64,000 nt of DNA from Shiella aurantiaca (GTDB lineage: Bacteria > Bacteroidota > Bacteroidia > Cytophagales > Cyclobacteriaceae). The first letter of the stretch is position 1, and each line of letters starts with the position of its first letter. The stretch spans positions 124,001 to 188,000 of the forward strand of contig JAUHJS010000005.1 of the NCBI GenBank assembly GCA_030412945.1. Direction: 5' to 3'. A program made the position numbers and the translations under genes. Shown piece by piece: positions 46,462 to 55,309 of the stretch. The notes beneath the pieces are model-generated. The model was not told the origin of the DNA and did no database searches. It worked only from the letters and a program-made list of their open reading frames with translations.

Positions 46462-46956
46462 ATGTTACTATATCATTTAATCCGCTTACACGAATTACCT
46501 GTTCAATCAATCTGTTTAAAAACAATTAAAATAGCGCTTATGACACGATAAGGGCTATCAAACTTTAAAAAGTTATATCTAACTGAATTGGTCAAAACTT
46601 ACATGACCGGAGCGGGCTTAGGAGCGACAACGCGTATCGATTGGCCTGTACAAATATGCATAAAACGACACCAAAAATCAAAGCCCAAAAAAGCGAAACA
46701 AGGAAAAATGAAATTTTCCGGCCAAAGCTTACATAGGTGCCATAAGTGCTTGATGCCGTGCAATTTATTAGCACTTAGCACAAGAGGTGCTTTATCGAAA
46801 AATCGCTTTCTGGCGGCCTTGGAGGGGGTAAAAATTTTTTCACTTTTTTTTAAGAATACAAAAATATCCAAAGCCTTGTTTTTCCAGATAATATTAGTAA
46901 ATTTGCAGTCCGTTTTTTGACGGATTGTTCATTATCATACTTACACAGTTACATAC
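46462..46956. other. Long divergent intergenic region between nrdB and rplU
   Basis: About 495 bp. It contains the rplU promoter at its right end and the palindrome AACTTT-TT-AAAGTT near 46560, upstream of nrdB. I see no convincing NrdR-box pair or riboswitch. A 110-codon frame at 46588-46920 looks like chance. Confidence 0.5.
46876..46905 (+). promoter_or_regulatory. Promoter of rplU-rpmA
   Basis: TTG, 19 nt, then a perfect -7 box TAAATTTG. The leader (about 45 nt) starts with a small hairpin TCCGT / ACGGA. Confidence 0.75.
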
Positions 46957-47268
46957 ATGTACGCAATTGTAGACATAGCCGGAAAGCAGTTCAAAGTAAC
47001 GCAAGACCAGTTCGTATACGCTCCATTAATGGAGGGCGAAGAAGGCGCTTCCGTAGAGTTCAGCAACGTACTCCTAGTAGGAGACGACAAAGGAGCTGAA
47101 GTAGGTGCCCCCACGTTGAAGGGCGCTAAAGTGACCGGGAAAATCCTTGGCCACGTAAAAGGTGACAAAGTGATTGTATTCAAAAAGAAAAGAAGAAAAG
47201 GATACAAGAAAAGAAACGGTCACCGTCAAGATTTTACCAAAGTATTAATCGAAGGTATTTCAAAATAA
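46957..47268 (+). CDS. rplU: 50S ribosomal protein L21
   Basis: A 103-residue ribosomal protein that binds 23S rRNA. Conserved start [14 protein letters not shown] and the basic [16 protein letters not shown] segment (about 77-92) fit L21. The normal rplU-rpmA pair is kept, 9 bp apart. Confidence 0.98.
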   Translation: MYAIVDIAGKQFKVTQDQFVYAPLMEGEEGASVEFSNVLLVGDDKGAEVGAPTLKGAKVTGKILGHVKGDKVIVFKKKRRKGYKKRNGHRQDFTKVLIEGISK

Positions 47269-47277
47269 GATAAAACT

Positions 47278-47541
47278 ATGGCACATAAGAAAGGGGTCGG
47301 TAGTTCCAAAAACGGTCGCGAATCGCATAGCAAACGCCTAGGTGTTAAAATATTCGGTGGCCAGGACGCAATAGCCGGCAATATCATTGTTCGTCAAAGA
47401 GGCACTAAGCATCATCCGGGCGAAAACGTAGGTCTTGGTAAAGATCATACACTTTTCGCATTGACCGATGGTGTGGTTACATTCAAAAAAGGCGCTAAAG
47501 ACAGATCATACGTATCTGTATTACCTAAAGCTGAAGCTTAA
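47278..47541 (+). CDS. rpmA: 50S ribosomal protein L27
   Basis: An 87-residue protein near the peptidyl-transferase centre. It begins [16 protein letters not shown], so there is no cleaved N-terminal extension as in Firmicutes. The block [20 protein letters not shown] is typical. Confidence 0.98.
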   Translation: MAHKKGVGSSKNGRESHSKRLGVKIFGGQDAIAGNIIVRQRGTKHHPGENVGLGKDHTLFALTDGVVTFKKGAKDRSYVSVLPKAEA

Positions 47542-47565
47542 TTAGCTTCGCTATACCGTATAAAG

Positions 47566-47590
47566 GCTCACTTCGGTGAGCTTTTTTTTT
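47566..47590 (+). terminator. Rho-independent terminator of the rplU-rpmA operon
   Basis: GCTCAC-TTCG-GTGAGC stem with a UUCG tetraloop, followed by nine T. Confidence 0.9.
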
Positions 47591-47597
47591 GTCTTTT

Positions 47598-47700
47598 GGG
47601 CAGCGGCCGGGCTTTCGCCACTCGCCTGCCACACACAAGGCCATTTCGGGCTCAAACAATAGCCTGTCTGCCGACAGGCAGGCTCTATCCCTGCTGCAAA
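47598..47700 (+). repeat. GC-rich intergenic repeat element, copy 2
   Basis: A GC-rich block after rpmA with CGGGCTTTCGCCACTCGC, CACAAGGCC and the palindromic hairpin CCTGTC / GACAGG within 47662-47683. The order of shared blocks matches the reverse complement of the element at 33183-33307. Confidence 0.55.
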
Positions 47701-47812
47701 ACCCCTTAAGGGAACTTTTCTGCTCATTCCACGTTATGAATCTACACTTTTTATACTAGCCCTTAGGGGAAATCGTTCTTTCGATTGTCATATCAGCTAA
47801 ACACACTTTTTT

Positions 47813-47998
47813 ATGTATTCACAGAAAGCCATCAGCAACGTTTTTGAGTCTTCCGACCCACAAGCTCATCAGCAAATCGTGCACAGCTATCACCTAGGCT
47901 GGGCACATAGCATCGCCCTTTATTTTGAAGAATTAAGCAATACACGTCATTCGCTGAATAAAATCAGACAAGCCAAGAAAAGAGAAAAGGTGTATTAA
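47813..47998 (+). CDS. Possible small protein (61 aa)
   Basis: A 61-residue helical protein ending in a basic tail (KIRQAKKREKVY), with composition like a real protein (HSYHLGWAHSIALYFEEL). It is convergent with acs and its stop lies inside a terminator hairpin. No family recognised; it could be a chance frame. Confidence 0.5.
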   Translation: MYSQKAISNVFESSDPQAHQQIVHSYHLGWAHSIALYFEELSNTRHSLNKIRQAKKREKVY

Positions 47999-48008
47999 TG
48001 CACCTTTT
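47985..48008. terminator. Hairpin between the 61-aa frame and acs
   Basis: Arms AAAAGGTG / CACCTTTT with an eight-base loop that contains the stop codon of the plus-strand frame; A and T rich flanks allow both directions. Confidence 0.6.
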
Positions 48009-48014
48009 CGTTTC

Positions 48015-49913
48015 TCAATGAATAGCTCCTGCCTTAATCTCATCCACCACATTGGGGTCGAGTAGCGTGCTGGTATCGCCCAGTGAAGAAGTATCGCCTT
48101 CGGCTATTTTCCGGAGTATTCTACGCATAATCTTTCCCGAGCGGGTTTTGGGCAGGCCGCTTACAAACTGTATCTTATCCGGTCGGGCAATCTTGCCAAT
48201 CTCTTTCACTACCGCTTCCAGTATTTCGCCTCGTAGGTTTTCTTCATTAGTAATAGGCTCACGCGTAATCACATAGGCATAAATGCCTTGTCCCTTGATT
48301 TCATGCGGATAGCCAACCACAGCCGATTCGGCCACGTGAATGCACTGATTAATAGCGTTTTCAATCTCGGCCGTGCCAAAGCGGTGCCCCGATACATTAA
48401 TAACATCATCTACCCTACCAATGATGCGGTAGTTGCCATGCTCATCCCTGCGGGCGCCATCTCCTGTAAAGTATAGTCCCTTAAAGCTCGAAAAGTACGT
48501 CTGGCGACAGCGTTCGTGATCGCCATAGGTGGTGCGCAGCATACCCGGCCATGGGAATTTCATACATAGCAGGCCTTCTTCTTCATTCTCAGTAATTTCT
48601 TTTCCTTCGGCTGTCAATAGCACAGGCTGAATGCCGGGCAGCGGCAAGGTAGCATGTGCCGGCTTGTGAGGAGTAACTCCGGCCAAGTTGGAAATCAGGA
48701 TACCACCCGTTTCGGTTTGCCACCAGGTATCCACAATCGGGCACTTCTCTTTCCCCACATGGATATGGTACCAATGCCATGCTTCTTCATTGATGGGCTC
48801 ACCCACCGAACCAAGGATTTTTAAAGAGTCAAGACTGTATGACAAAACATGATCCGTACCAGCTGCCATCAGCGAACGTATGGCCGTGGGTGCGGTATAA
48901 AACGTATTGACATTATGCTTATCCACCACTTGCCAAAAGCGCCCTGCATCGGGCCAGGTGGGCACTCCTTCAAACATCAGCGTGGTAGCTCCGGCCAGCA
49001 GCGGGCCATATACAATGTAGCTGTGTCCCGTTACCCAGCCAATATCGGCCGTACACCAGTAAATATCGCTTTCTTCGTATTGAAATACATTGCGGAAGGT
49101 ATAATCGGTATACACCATATAGCCTCCGCAGGTATGTACCACACCCTTGGGTTTACCCGTAGAACCACTGGTGTAGAGGATAAAAAGCATGTCTTCGGCA
49201 TCCATCACTTCAGCCGGACAATTCTTATCAGCTTTTTCTATTTCTGCTTCCCACGACACATCACGGCCTTCCATCATGCGGGGCTTCCATCCTACTCGTT
49301 CTTTCACGATTACCCTCTTCACACTGGGGCAATGCTCCAGCGCTTCGTCTACCACCCGTTTCACAGGAATCTCCTTAGCTCCACGGTACAAACCATCGGA
49401 AGTAATTACGGCATACGCTTGGGCATCGTTAATCCGGTCGGCTAAGGAACTGGAACTGAATCCGGCAAATACCACCGAGTGCACCGCGCCCATGCGGGCA
49501 CAGGCCAGCACCGAGATAGCCAACTCAGGTATCATGGGCATATAGATTACTACGCGGTCGCCTTTTTTCACCCCTTGGGCTTTGAGCATATTAGCGGCTT
49601 TGCACACCTGCTCGTGCAACTCCCGGTAGGTAAGACGCACAAAGCGCTCCTTGGGGTCATTGGGTTCCCAAATAATGGCCAGTTTATTGCCCCTTTCTTT
49701 CAAGTGCCTATCGAGGGCGTTTTCGGTGATGTTCAGTTTACCATTGACAAACCATTGCACTTTCGGCTCTTCAAAATTCCAATCCAACACTTTGTCCCAC
49801 TTCTTTTGCCAAATAAATTGCTCGGCCAAGGCTCCCCAAAAGGCTTCGGGATTTTCCACGCTTTGTTGGTAGGCAGTTTGATATTCTTCAAAGGTACGAA
49901 TACGGGTATGCAT
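48015..49913 (-). CDS. acs: Acetyl-CoA synthetase (AMP-forming)
   Basis: A 632-residue enzyme converting acetate, ATP and CoA into acetyl-CoA. Signatures: YTSGSTGKPKG (P-loop), TWWQTETGG, GRVDDVINVSGHRFGT (hinge) and the C-terminal RSGKIMRR with the Lys usually controlled by acetylation. The length is normal. A 7-bp inverted repeat lies immediately upstream of its ATG (49914-49939). Confidence 0.97.
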   Translation of the reverse strand: MHTRIRTFEEYQTAYQQSVENPEAFWGALAEQFIWQKKWDKVLDWNFEEPKVQWFVNGKLNITENALDRHLKERGNKLAIIWEPNDPKERFVRLTYRELHEQVCKAANMLKAQGVKKGDRVVIYMPMIPELAISVLACARMGAVHSVVFAGFSSSSLADRINDAQAYAVITSDGLYRGAKEIPVKRVVDEALEHCPSVKRVIVKERVGWKPRMMEGRDVSWEAEIEKADKNCPAEVMDAEDMLFILYTSGSTGKPKGVVHTCGGYMVYTDYTFRNVFQYEESDIYWCTADIGWVTGHSYIVYGPLLAGATTLMFEGVPTWPDAGRFWQVVDKHNVNTFYTAPTAIRSLMAAGTDHVLSYSLDSLKILGSVGEPINEEAWHWYHIHVGKEKCPIVDTWWQTETGGILISNLAGVTPHKPAHATLPLPGIQPVLLTAEGKEITENEEEGLLCMKFPWPGMLRTTYGDHERCRQTYFSSFKGLYFTGDGARRDEHGNYRIIGRVDDVINVSGHRFGTAEIENAINQCIHVAESAVVGYPHEIKGQGIYAYVITREPITNEENLRGEILEAVVKEIGKIARPDKIQFVSGLPKTRSGKIMRRILRKIAEGDTSSLGDTSTLLDPNVVDEIKAGAIH

Positions 49914-49939
49914 AAGGCTTTCGAGTTTTCTGAAGCCTT
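49914..49939 (-). promoter_or_regulatory. Inverted repeat in the acs leader
   Basis: Arms AAGGCTT / AAGCCTT with 12 bp between, ending directly at the acs start codon. It could be an operator or an mRNA hairpin; function unknown. Confidence 0.35.
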
Positions 49940-49980
49940 AATTTATTAAAATTTCGACATTCCTCCCGAACCGTTTAGCA

Positions 49981-50946
49981 TTATTGCCCCTGAGTACAAA
50001 AGGCCAAAGCCCTTAACTCCGACCAGATATAGCCCTTGGGATGCTGAGAAGCACTAAAACCCACATGGCCTCCTCGCTGGGGCGTTTCAAAATGCACAAA
50101 AGGATGTGTGCGCAACATTTCGTAGGGAAAGCACTCGGGAGAAAGGAAGGGGTCGTTCAAGGCATTGACCAATAAAGTGCGCACCTGAATATTTTCTACA
50201 AAACGAATGGCACCACATTGGGTATAGTAATCCACCGCATCGGCAAAGCCATGCAAAGGTGCCGTGTAGTGGTCGTCAAAACTGGTGAGATCTTGTATGC
50301 GGGCCATGGGTGAAAGGTCAAACGTGCCCGGCATGAGCTGTTCTTTTTGTACCACCTTCTGTTTGAGGGTTTTCAAGAAACGGTAGGAATATACCTTATT
50401 AAATCCTGTGCTGAGCTTGATGCAGCTCGTATGTAGATTAAGTGGCACCGAGAAGGCCACCACCTGTTTGATCGCTTTATCGATACCACTTCCCTGCTCT
50501 CCGGCATATTTCAGGGAAATGTTTCCGCCCATGCTAAAGCCACATAAGGTGATTTCGGAATAGCCTTGCTGCAAGGCATGCTGCACCACCAAGTGAAGAT
50601 CGTCTGTAGCCCCACTATGGTAGAAGCGCGGCTGCTGGTTCATTTCTTCACCACAGCCTCGGTAGTTCCAAGCGAGTGCATCGAATCCATGCTCATAAAA
50701 CACCTTGGCCATGCCTCGGATATAATGCCGATTGGCATCGCCCTCTAATCCGTGCGATAAAATAATCAGCTTATTGCTTCCCTGCTTGAGCCAACCTAGG
50801 TCCAGAAAATCGGCATCGGGTGTGGGCATGCGCTCCCAAGTATAAGCAGGCAGATCTTCCACTTTTCGGAACAAGGAAGGAATAATGGTTTCGGCATGTC
50901 CATTGGGCAATAAAGTAGGAGCCTTATAATCGGAGCTGAGCAACAT
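49981..50946 (-). CDS. Alpha/beta hydrolase, YheT family
   Basis: A 321-residue cytosolic hydrolase of the YheT/UPF0017 group. The N-terminus GHAETIIPSLFR is typical, the nucleophile elbow is CGFSMGGN, and the oxyanion segment is LSHGLEGDANRHY. An HVGF motif near the C-terminus holds the catalytic His. Probably an esterase; substrate unknown. It starts 3 bp after the transporter gene, so the two are cotranscribed. Confidence 0.88.
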   Translation of the reverse strand: MLLSSDYKAPTLLPNGHAETIIPSLFRKVEDLPAYTWERMPTPDADFLDLGWLKQGSNKLIILSHGLEGDANRHYIRGMAKVFYEHGFDALAWNYRGCGEEMNQQPRFYHSGATDDLHLVVQHALQQGYSEITLCGFSMGGNISLKYAGEQGSGIDKAIKQVVAFSVPLNLHTSCIKLSTGFNKVYSYRFLKTLKQKVVQKEQLMPGTFDLSPMARIQDLTSFDDHYTAPLHGFADAVDYYTQCGAIRFVENIQVRTLLVNALNDPFLSPECFPYEMLRTHPFVHFETPQRGGHVGFSASQHPKGYIWSELRALAFCTQGQ

Positions 50947-50949
50947 GGT

Positions 50950-51834
50950 TTATCCTTTCTTGCGGTTGGCAATATACACGCCCAGCAAGATGGCCGCCAT
51001 GCCCAGCATTTGCAAAGGCAACAGACTTTCTCCATCAAACAAGCCCCAGATTACGGCTACCACCGGAATGGCATAGGTCACCGAACTGGCAAACAAGGGC
51101 GTGGCAATTTTCACCATTTTATTAAAAAGTATTAAGGCAATGGCCGTTCCCATCACCCCTAGCAGTACCACATACAGCATGGAGTTTAATGCTTGCGGAT
51201 CTTGACTCAGCTTGGGCACAAAATCGGTAAAGCCAAATAAAATCAAAGCCGACAAAGGCCCTACCATCACCAGCGACATACTGGTAATAGCCAAGGCAGG
51301 CAAATCAGGCAGGTAGTATTTGATAACATTGAGGTTAAGTCCGTAGAAGAAAGTGGCTAAGACCACAAAAAGAGCATAATAGTTAATCTCCCCTGGGGCA
51401 CTGCTATTTCCTGCCAATATGAGCAAGGTGGTACCTCCAAAACCCACCAATACACCCAAGGCAGAGCGCAAGGTAATGGGTTGTTTGAAAGCAAAATACC
51501 CAATCAATAACACAAAAATGGGAGTCAGTCCGTTGAGCACACCCGTTACCGAACTATTCAGGCGCGTTTGTGCCAAGGCAAACAAAAAGGCAGGAAAGAA
51601 GCTGCCCAAAAGCCCTACCGAAAGCAGGCGTGGAATGTGCTGTTTTTTGATGGTTTTAAAAGCCGGAAGAGCGAAAGGCGTAAGCACGACTGAAGCAGCT
51701 ACAATGCGCAGAGCCCCCACTTCCATGGCCGAAAAAGCCAAAAGACCGCGTTTAATCAAAATAAAGGAACTACCCCAAATAAGGGCCAATAAGGCAAAAA
51801 ACACCCAGGCTTGGGCTCCAACTTTCTTTTCCAT
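50950..51834 (-). CDS. EamA-domain drug/metabolite transporter
   Basis: A 294-residue inner-membrane protein with ten helices in two EamA repeats. ALIWGSSFILIKRGL near the start is the classic DMT motif. The start at 51834 (MEKKVGAQAW) avoids an unlikely hydrophobic extension. Substrate unknown. Confidence 0.9.
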   Translation of the reverse strand: MEKKVGAQAWVFFALLALIWGSSFILIKRGLLAFSAMEVGALRIVAASVVLTPFALPAFKTIKKQHIPRLLSVGLLGSFFPAFLFALAQTRLNSSVTGVLNGLTPIFVLLIGYFAFKQPITLRSALGVLVGFGGTTLLILAGNSSAPGEINYYALFVVLATFFYGLNLNVIKYYLPDLPALAITSMSLVMVGPLSALILFGFTDFVPKLSQDPQALNSMLYVVLLGVMGTAIALILFNKMVKIATPLFASSVTYAIPVVAVIWGLFDGESLLPLQMLGMAAILLGVYIANRKKG

Positions 51835-51910
51835 GAAAAACGTAAAAGGCAAAGGTACGCTACAAAATGAGAATAAAAGCACAACTCCCGAACTTCCCTA
51901 AAAGGTTCAT

Positions 51911-53332
51911 TTATTGCATGAAATTCATAGCGTATACCAGTGCGGCTATCAGTATAGTAGAAATAATATTCAGCCAAAATCCGGCCCTAACCATGTCCCC
52001 CACCCGCACTTGTCCGCTCCCAAACACAATGGCATTGGGCGGAGTGGCCACAGGCAGCATAAAAGCGCAAGAAGCGGCAATGCAGGCCGTATACAGCAAG
52101 GGCAAAGGTGGCCAGCTAAGAGCCAAGCCCAAGGAAACCAAAATGGGCATCATGAGTGTGGCTGTAGCTACATTGGAGGTGATTTCGGTGAGGAAATTGA
52201 CCAAGAGCGCTATTAACAACAAGGCCACTAGCATGGGTAAGCCCTGCAAACTTTCTAGACTTCCGGCCACGTGAGCTGCCAAACCCGATACCTGAAAGGC
52301 TTGTGCAATGGCAAAACCTCCTCCAAACAATAAAAGCACACCCCAAGGAAGCTTTTGAGTGGCCTCCCAGCGGAGCAATTTTTCTCCTTTTGCACCCGAA
52401 GGAATCAGAAAGAGTGCCAAAGCCCCCATAATACCAATGGCGGTATCATTGAGGGAAGTCCAGCCCATGGCTACCAAGGGGCCTCGAAATATCCACATAG
52501 CGGCTACTATTATAAAAACCATCATCACCCGTTTTTCTTCTTTAGAAACAGACCCCAAAGCCACTTTCTCTTCCTCAATAGTGTGCTCTATTTCCTTATT
52601 CTTGCGGTTTTGCAAAGGGTACACCCACTTTACCAGCAGCCACCAGGCAATAAAAAGCAACAAGACACTTATCGGCAGTCCTACCATTACCCAGTCGGTG
52701 AAGGTGACATCAATCTGTAATAAGCTGCGAGTCGCTCCTAATAAAATGGCATTGGTAGGCGAACCTATGGGCGTGGCAATGCCTCCTATGGAAGCCGAAT
52801 AAGCAATGCCCAGCAACAGCGCTTTAGGCAGTATTTTCATGTCTACGCTGAGGCTTTTTTGCAAATGAGCGATTACTCCCATAGCAATGGGGAGCATCAT
52901 CAAGGTAGTAGCGGTATTGGATATCCACATACTGAGAAAAGCCGTGGCCATCATAAAGCCCAGCACCAACGTGCGGTAATTACCCCCAATGCGGGCAATA
53001 ATGCCCAAAGCGATACGTCTGTGCAGCCCCCAGGCTTCCATGCCCAAAGCTAGAATAAAGCCTCCCAAATAGAGAAAAACCGCACTATCGCCATAGGCGG
53101 AGGCTGTTTGAGAGGAGCTTAGCACCCCTGTAAGCGGAAGCAAAACCAAAGGCAGCAGACTGGTAGCTGCTAATGGAATGGCTTCGGTCATCCACCAAAT
53201 GGCTACCCAAAGCGTGGCGGCCAAAGTAGCCTGCGCCATAGGCGGCATACTGCCCCATGAAGGCCCCCAATACAAAAGAAAAAAGGTGACTGGCCCTAGC
53301 CAAAAACCTATCCGCTTACTCATATCCTGCAT
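51911..53332 (-). CDS. DASS/SLC13-family sodium:dicarboxylate or sulfate symporter
   Basis: An inner-membrane transporter of about 473 residues. Family hallmarks: MTEAIPLAATSLLP, the SNTATTLMMLPIA (SNT) motif in the first half and the second NVATATLMMPI (SNVAT-like) motif near the end. Likely substrates are di- or tricarboxylates, but sulfate cannot be excluded. Start is uncertain: 53332 (MQDMSKR) is used, 53323 or 53386 are alternatives. A charged loop (NRKNKEIEHTIEEEKV) separates the halves. Confidence 0.9.
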   Translation of the reverse strand: MQDMSKRIGFWLGPVTFFLLYWGPSWGSMPPMAQATLAATLWVAIWWMTEAIPLAATSLLPLVLLPLTGVLSSSQTASAYGDSAVFLYLGGFILALGMEAWGLHRRIALGIIARIGGNYRTLVLGFMMATAFLSMWISNTATTLMMLPIAMGVIAHLQKSLSVDMKILPKALLLGIAYSASIGGIATPIGSPTNAILLGATRSLLQIDVTFTDWVMVGLPISVLLLFIAWWLLVKWVYPLQNRKNKEIEHTIEEEKVALGSVSKEEKRVMMVFIIVAAMWIFRGPLVAMGWTSLNDTAIGIMGALALFLIPSGAKGEKLLRWEATQKLPWGVLLLFGGGFAIAQAFQVSGLAAHVAGSLESLQGLPMLVALLLIALLVNFLTEITSNVATATLMMPILVSLGLALSWPPLPLLYTACIAASCAFMLPVATPPNAIVFGSGQVRVGDMVRAGFWLNIISTILIAALVYAMNFMQ

Positions 53333-53397
53333 ATTTTTCAATAATCCCTTCCAACCAAAAAAGGGCTGGGCTTGTCCTTGATACAAACACTCAAACT

Positions 53398-53826
53398 ATG
53401 AAAAAAGCAACGATTCTTCTACTATTTGCTCTCTTTTCTGCCTGCTCTATTCCTCAGGAAAACCTAGAGGTGGAAACTAGCTCCACTCCTTTGGATTTAG
53501 GAGAGGGCACCTATTCGGGTAAATTTTACCAAACTTATCCCGGCCAAAGCACCCTTGAATTTGCTGAAGTGAGCCTAGGCTTTTTCAATGGTCACTTCTC
53601 CGGTACCAGTGATATTGCTCTTTATCCCGCCCTTTGCGAAGGCACCTACAGCCGCCCGCATGAGTATCTTATAGAATTTCAAAACGCCTGCTTTTTTACC
53701 GCCAACTTCGACTGGTCACTCATCATAGATGGTCGCTACCAAGTGAAATACGAGAAAGATGCCATACACTTGGTACAAAAAATGAGTAATGGCTTTGAAA
53801 ATCATTTTATCATCACAAAAGATTAG
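53398..53826 (+). CDS. Small lipoprotein, unknown function
   Basis: A 142-residue lipoprotein (lipobox FSAC, Cys16). The mature part is beta-rich and resembles a small barrel (GEGTYSGKFYQTYPG, then SGTSDIALYP). Two further cysteines may form a disulfide. Family not recognised. Confidence 0.7.
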   Translation: MKKATILLLFALFSACSIPQENLEVETSSTPLDLGEGTYSGKFYQTYPGQSTLEFAEVSLGFFNGHFSGTSDIALYPALCEGTYSRPHEYLIEFQNACFFTANFDWSLIIDGRYQVKYEKDAIHLVQKMSNGFENHFIITKD

Positions 53827-53872
53827 GCACATTCCAAACAAATTACCTGCTATGTGGGTAATTTTATAGTCT

Positions 53873-54811
53873 ATGTTGCTTTCTTCTTCCTTACGTATAC
53901 TTACTGCCGGCAGGCTGGCCAAAGAGTTTCAGGCTTTTGCACATGAACTGGGCTTGGTTTCTGATTATTACTCTTTAGCCGAACTCGCAAAAGCCCCCTT
54001 GCATACCTACAATGCCGTGGCAGGTTTTAGCGTATTCCATCCGGTTTCTTTACAGTCCATTCAGTGGATTCACTCTTTTGGAGCAGGGGTTGATGGCCAT
54101 TTGCAGCATCCCGACTTGCCGGATTCTACCCTTATTACTCGTACCACCGGACAGCTCGGTCGGAAAATGGCCGAATACTGTTTGGCGTATATACTGGCCG
54201 ATGTAAAGGAAGTGTTCAGCACCTATGCCTATCAGCAGCAGCAGGCTTGGAAACCCCAAATACTCCGTAACCTCTACAATAAAAAAGTGCTTATCGTGGG
54301 CACGGGTGCTATCGGGCAGCGAATTGCTGAGATGCTGGTGCCGCTAGTGCCTCAGGTGGATGGTATCAATACGCAAGGAAGGGCGCAGGCACCTTTTCAT
54401 CAGGTAATGGATTGGACACAATTTACTGCTAAGAGCCATCATCCGTATGAATTCGTGATTAATACCTTGCCACACTATCCGGCTACGGAAGGTTTGCTCA
54501 ACAAAAGCTTTTTCGAGAAATTTTCCCAATCCTATTTCATTACCGTGGGCCGTGGCCCTACGGTGGTCATTGCCGATTTACTACAAGCGCTAGAAAATAA
54601 AAACTTGCGCCATGCCTTGCTCGATGTATTTGTGGAAGAACCTTTGCCAAAAGATTCCCCACTATGGAGGCATCCTGCTATTACCATTACACCTCATCAC
54701 TCGGGACTTACCGAGTTCAGTGAAATCAAAGAGAGTTTCTTAGAAGCTTACACTGCCATAAAAGAAGGTCGCTTGCCCGGCAATGCTATCGACCGGAGCC
54801 GTGGGTATTAA
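53873..54811 (+). CDS. D-2-hydroxyacid dehydrogenase (GhrA-like)
   Basis: A 312-residue NAD(P)-dependent dehydrogenase. The dinucleotide fold carries VGTGAIGQRIAEML, and the catalytic set is visible as Arg in VGRGPTVV, Glu in VFVEEPLP and His in ITPHHSG. It probably reduces glyoxylate or hydroxypyruvate. Single gene. Confidence 0.9.
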   Translation: MLLSSSLRILTAGRLAKEFQAFAHELGLVSDYYSLAELAKAPLHTYNAVAGFSVFHPVSLQSIQWIHSFGAGVDGHLQHPDLPDSTLITRTTGQLGRKMAEYCLAYILADVKEVFSTYAYQQQQAWKPQILRNLYNKKVLIVGTGAIGQRIAEMLVPLVPQVDGINTQGRAQAPFHQVMDWTQFTAKSHHPYEFVINTLPHYPATEGLLNKSFFEKFSQSYFITVGRGPTVVIADLLQALENKNLRHALLDVFVEEPLPKDSPLWRHPAITITPHHSGLTEFSEIKESFLEAYTAIKEGRLPGNAIDRSRGY

Positions 54812-55309
54812 GATATTCTAACTCATGCCGAAAGAAACACAAGAACTCGCAGTATGGCAAAGGCATCATCTCTCCTAAAACAAGCTTGATGAGCAGTGCT
54901 AAACATGGATGATAAAAAATAACCCGGACGAATGCCACGTCCATTTCCTTGAAGCTTTAATTGCTAACCACCTCGGAAGCCAACGCCATAACTACGCTGA
55001 GATGAATCATCATGAATTCCACAAAAACATACTGACTAAAATTGTCTACAAACTCATAGGGTAGAAAGCCCGAGGCCCCCACATGCAGGCTATATACAAA
55101 TCGGGGTTAATATGTCGTGAATCTCCAAAAAAAGAACACCGTTAAATAAGGTCCGAGCGATTTGTGCGATTAATGCCAAAATATCCTTTCCGATAAAAAT
55201 ATTAATACCAAACTAAATTATTTTACTTTTTTTGTTTTGACGGATACAAATATTCAAAACGAATGCGTAAATTGCCAACCACCCCACTCATATAATTGAT
55301 ATTCAACTT
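54812..55309. other. Intergenic region with a possible decayed gene
   Basis: About 500 bp with stops in all frames. The 51-codon frame at 54909-55064 is the only coherent piece (see its own entry). The last 100 bp, AT-rich, should hold the promoter of the next gene, but no clean -7 box is seen. Confidence 0.4.
54909..55064 (+). pseudogene. Possible gene remnant (51 codons)
   Basis: The peptide contains ECHVHFLEALIANHLG and HEFHKNILTKIVYKLIG and looks protein-like. In a shifted frame after its stop comes KARGPHMQAIYKSGL, which weakly recalls the LGPGLLESVYEKCL block of GxxExxY proteins. I read it as a decayed gene with at least one frameshift, but the match is weak. Confidence 0.25.

Noticed and set aside
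46588-46920. 110-codon frame between nrdB and rplU
   Set aside because: Low-complexity basic composition, no initiation context, overlaps the rplU promoter; most likely chance.
46462-46956. Possible cobalamin riboswitch or NrdR boxes upstream of nrdB
   Set aside because: No B12-box-like segment and no pair of NrdR-type palindromes could be found by eye.
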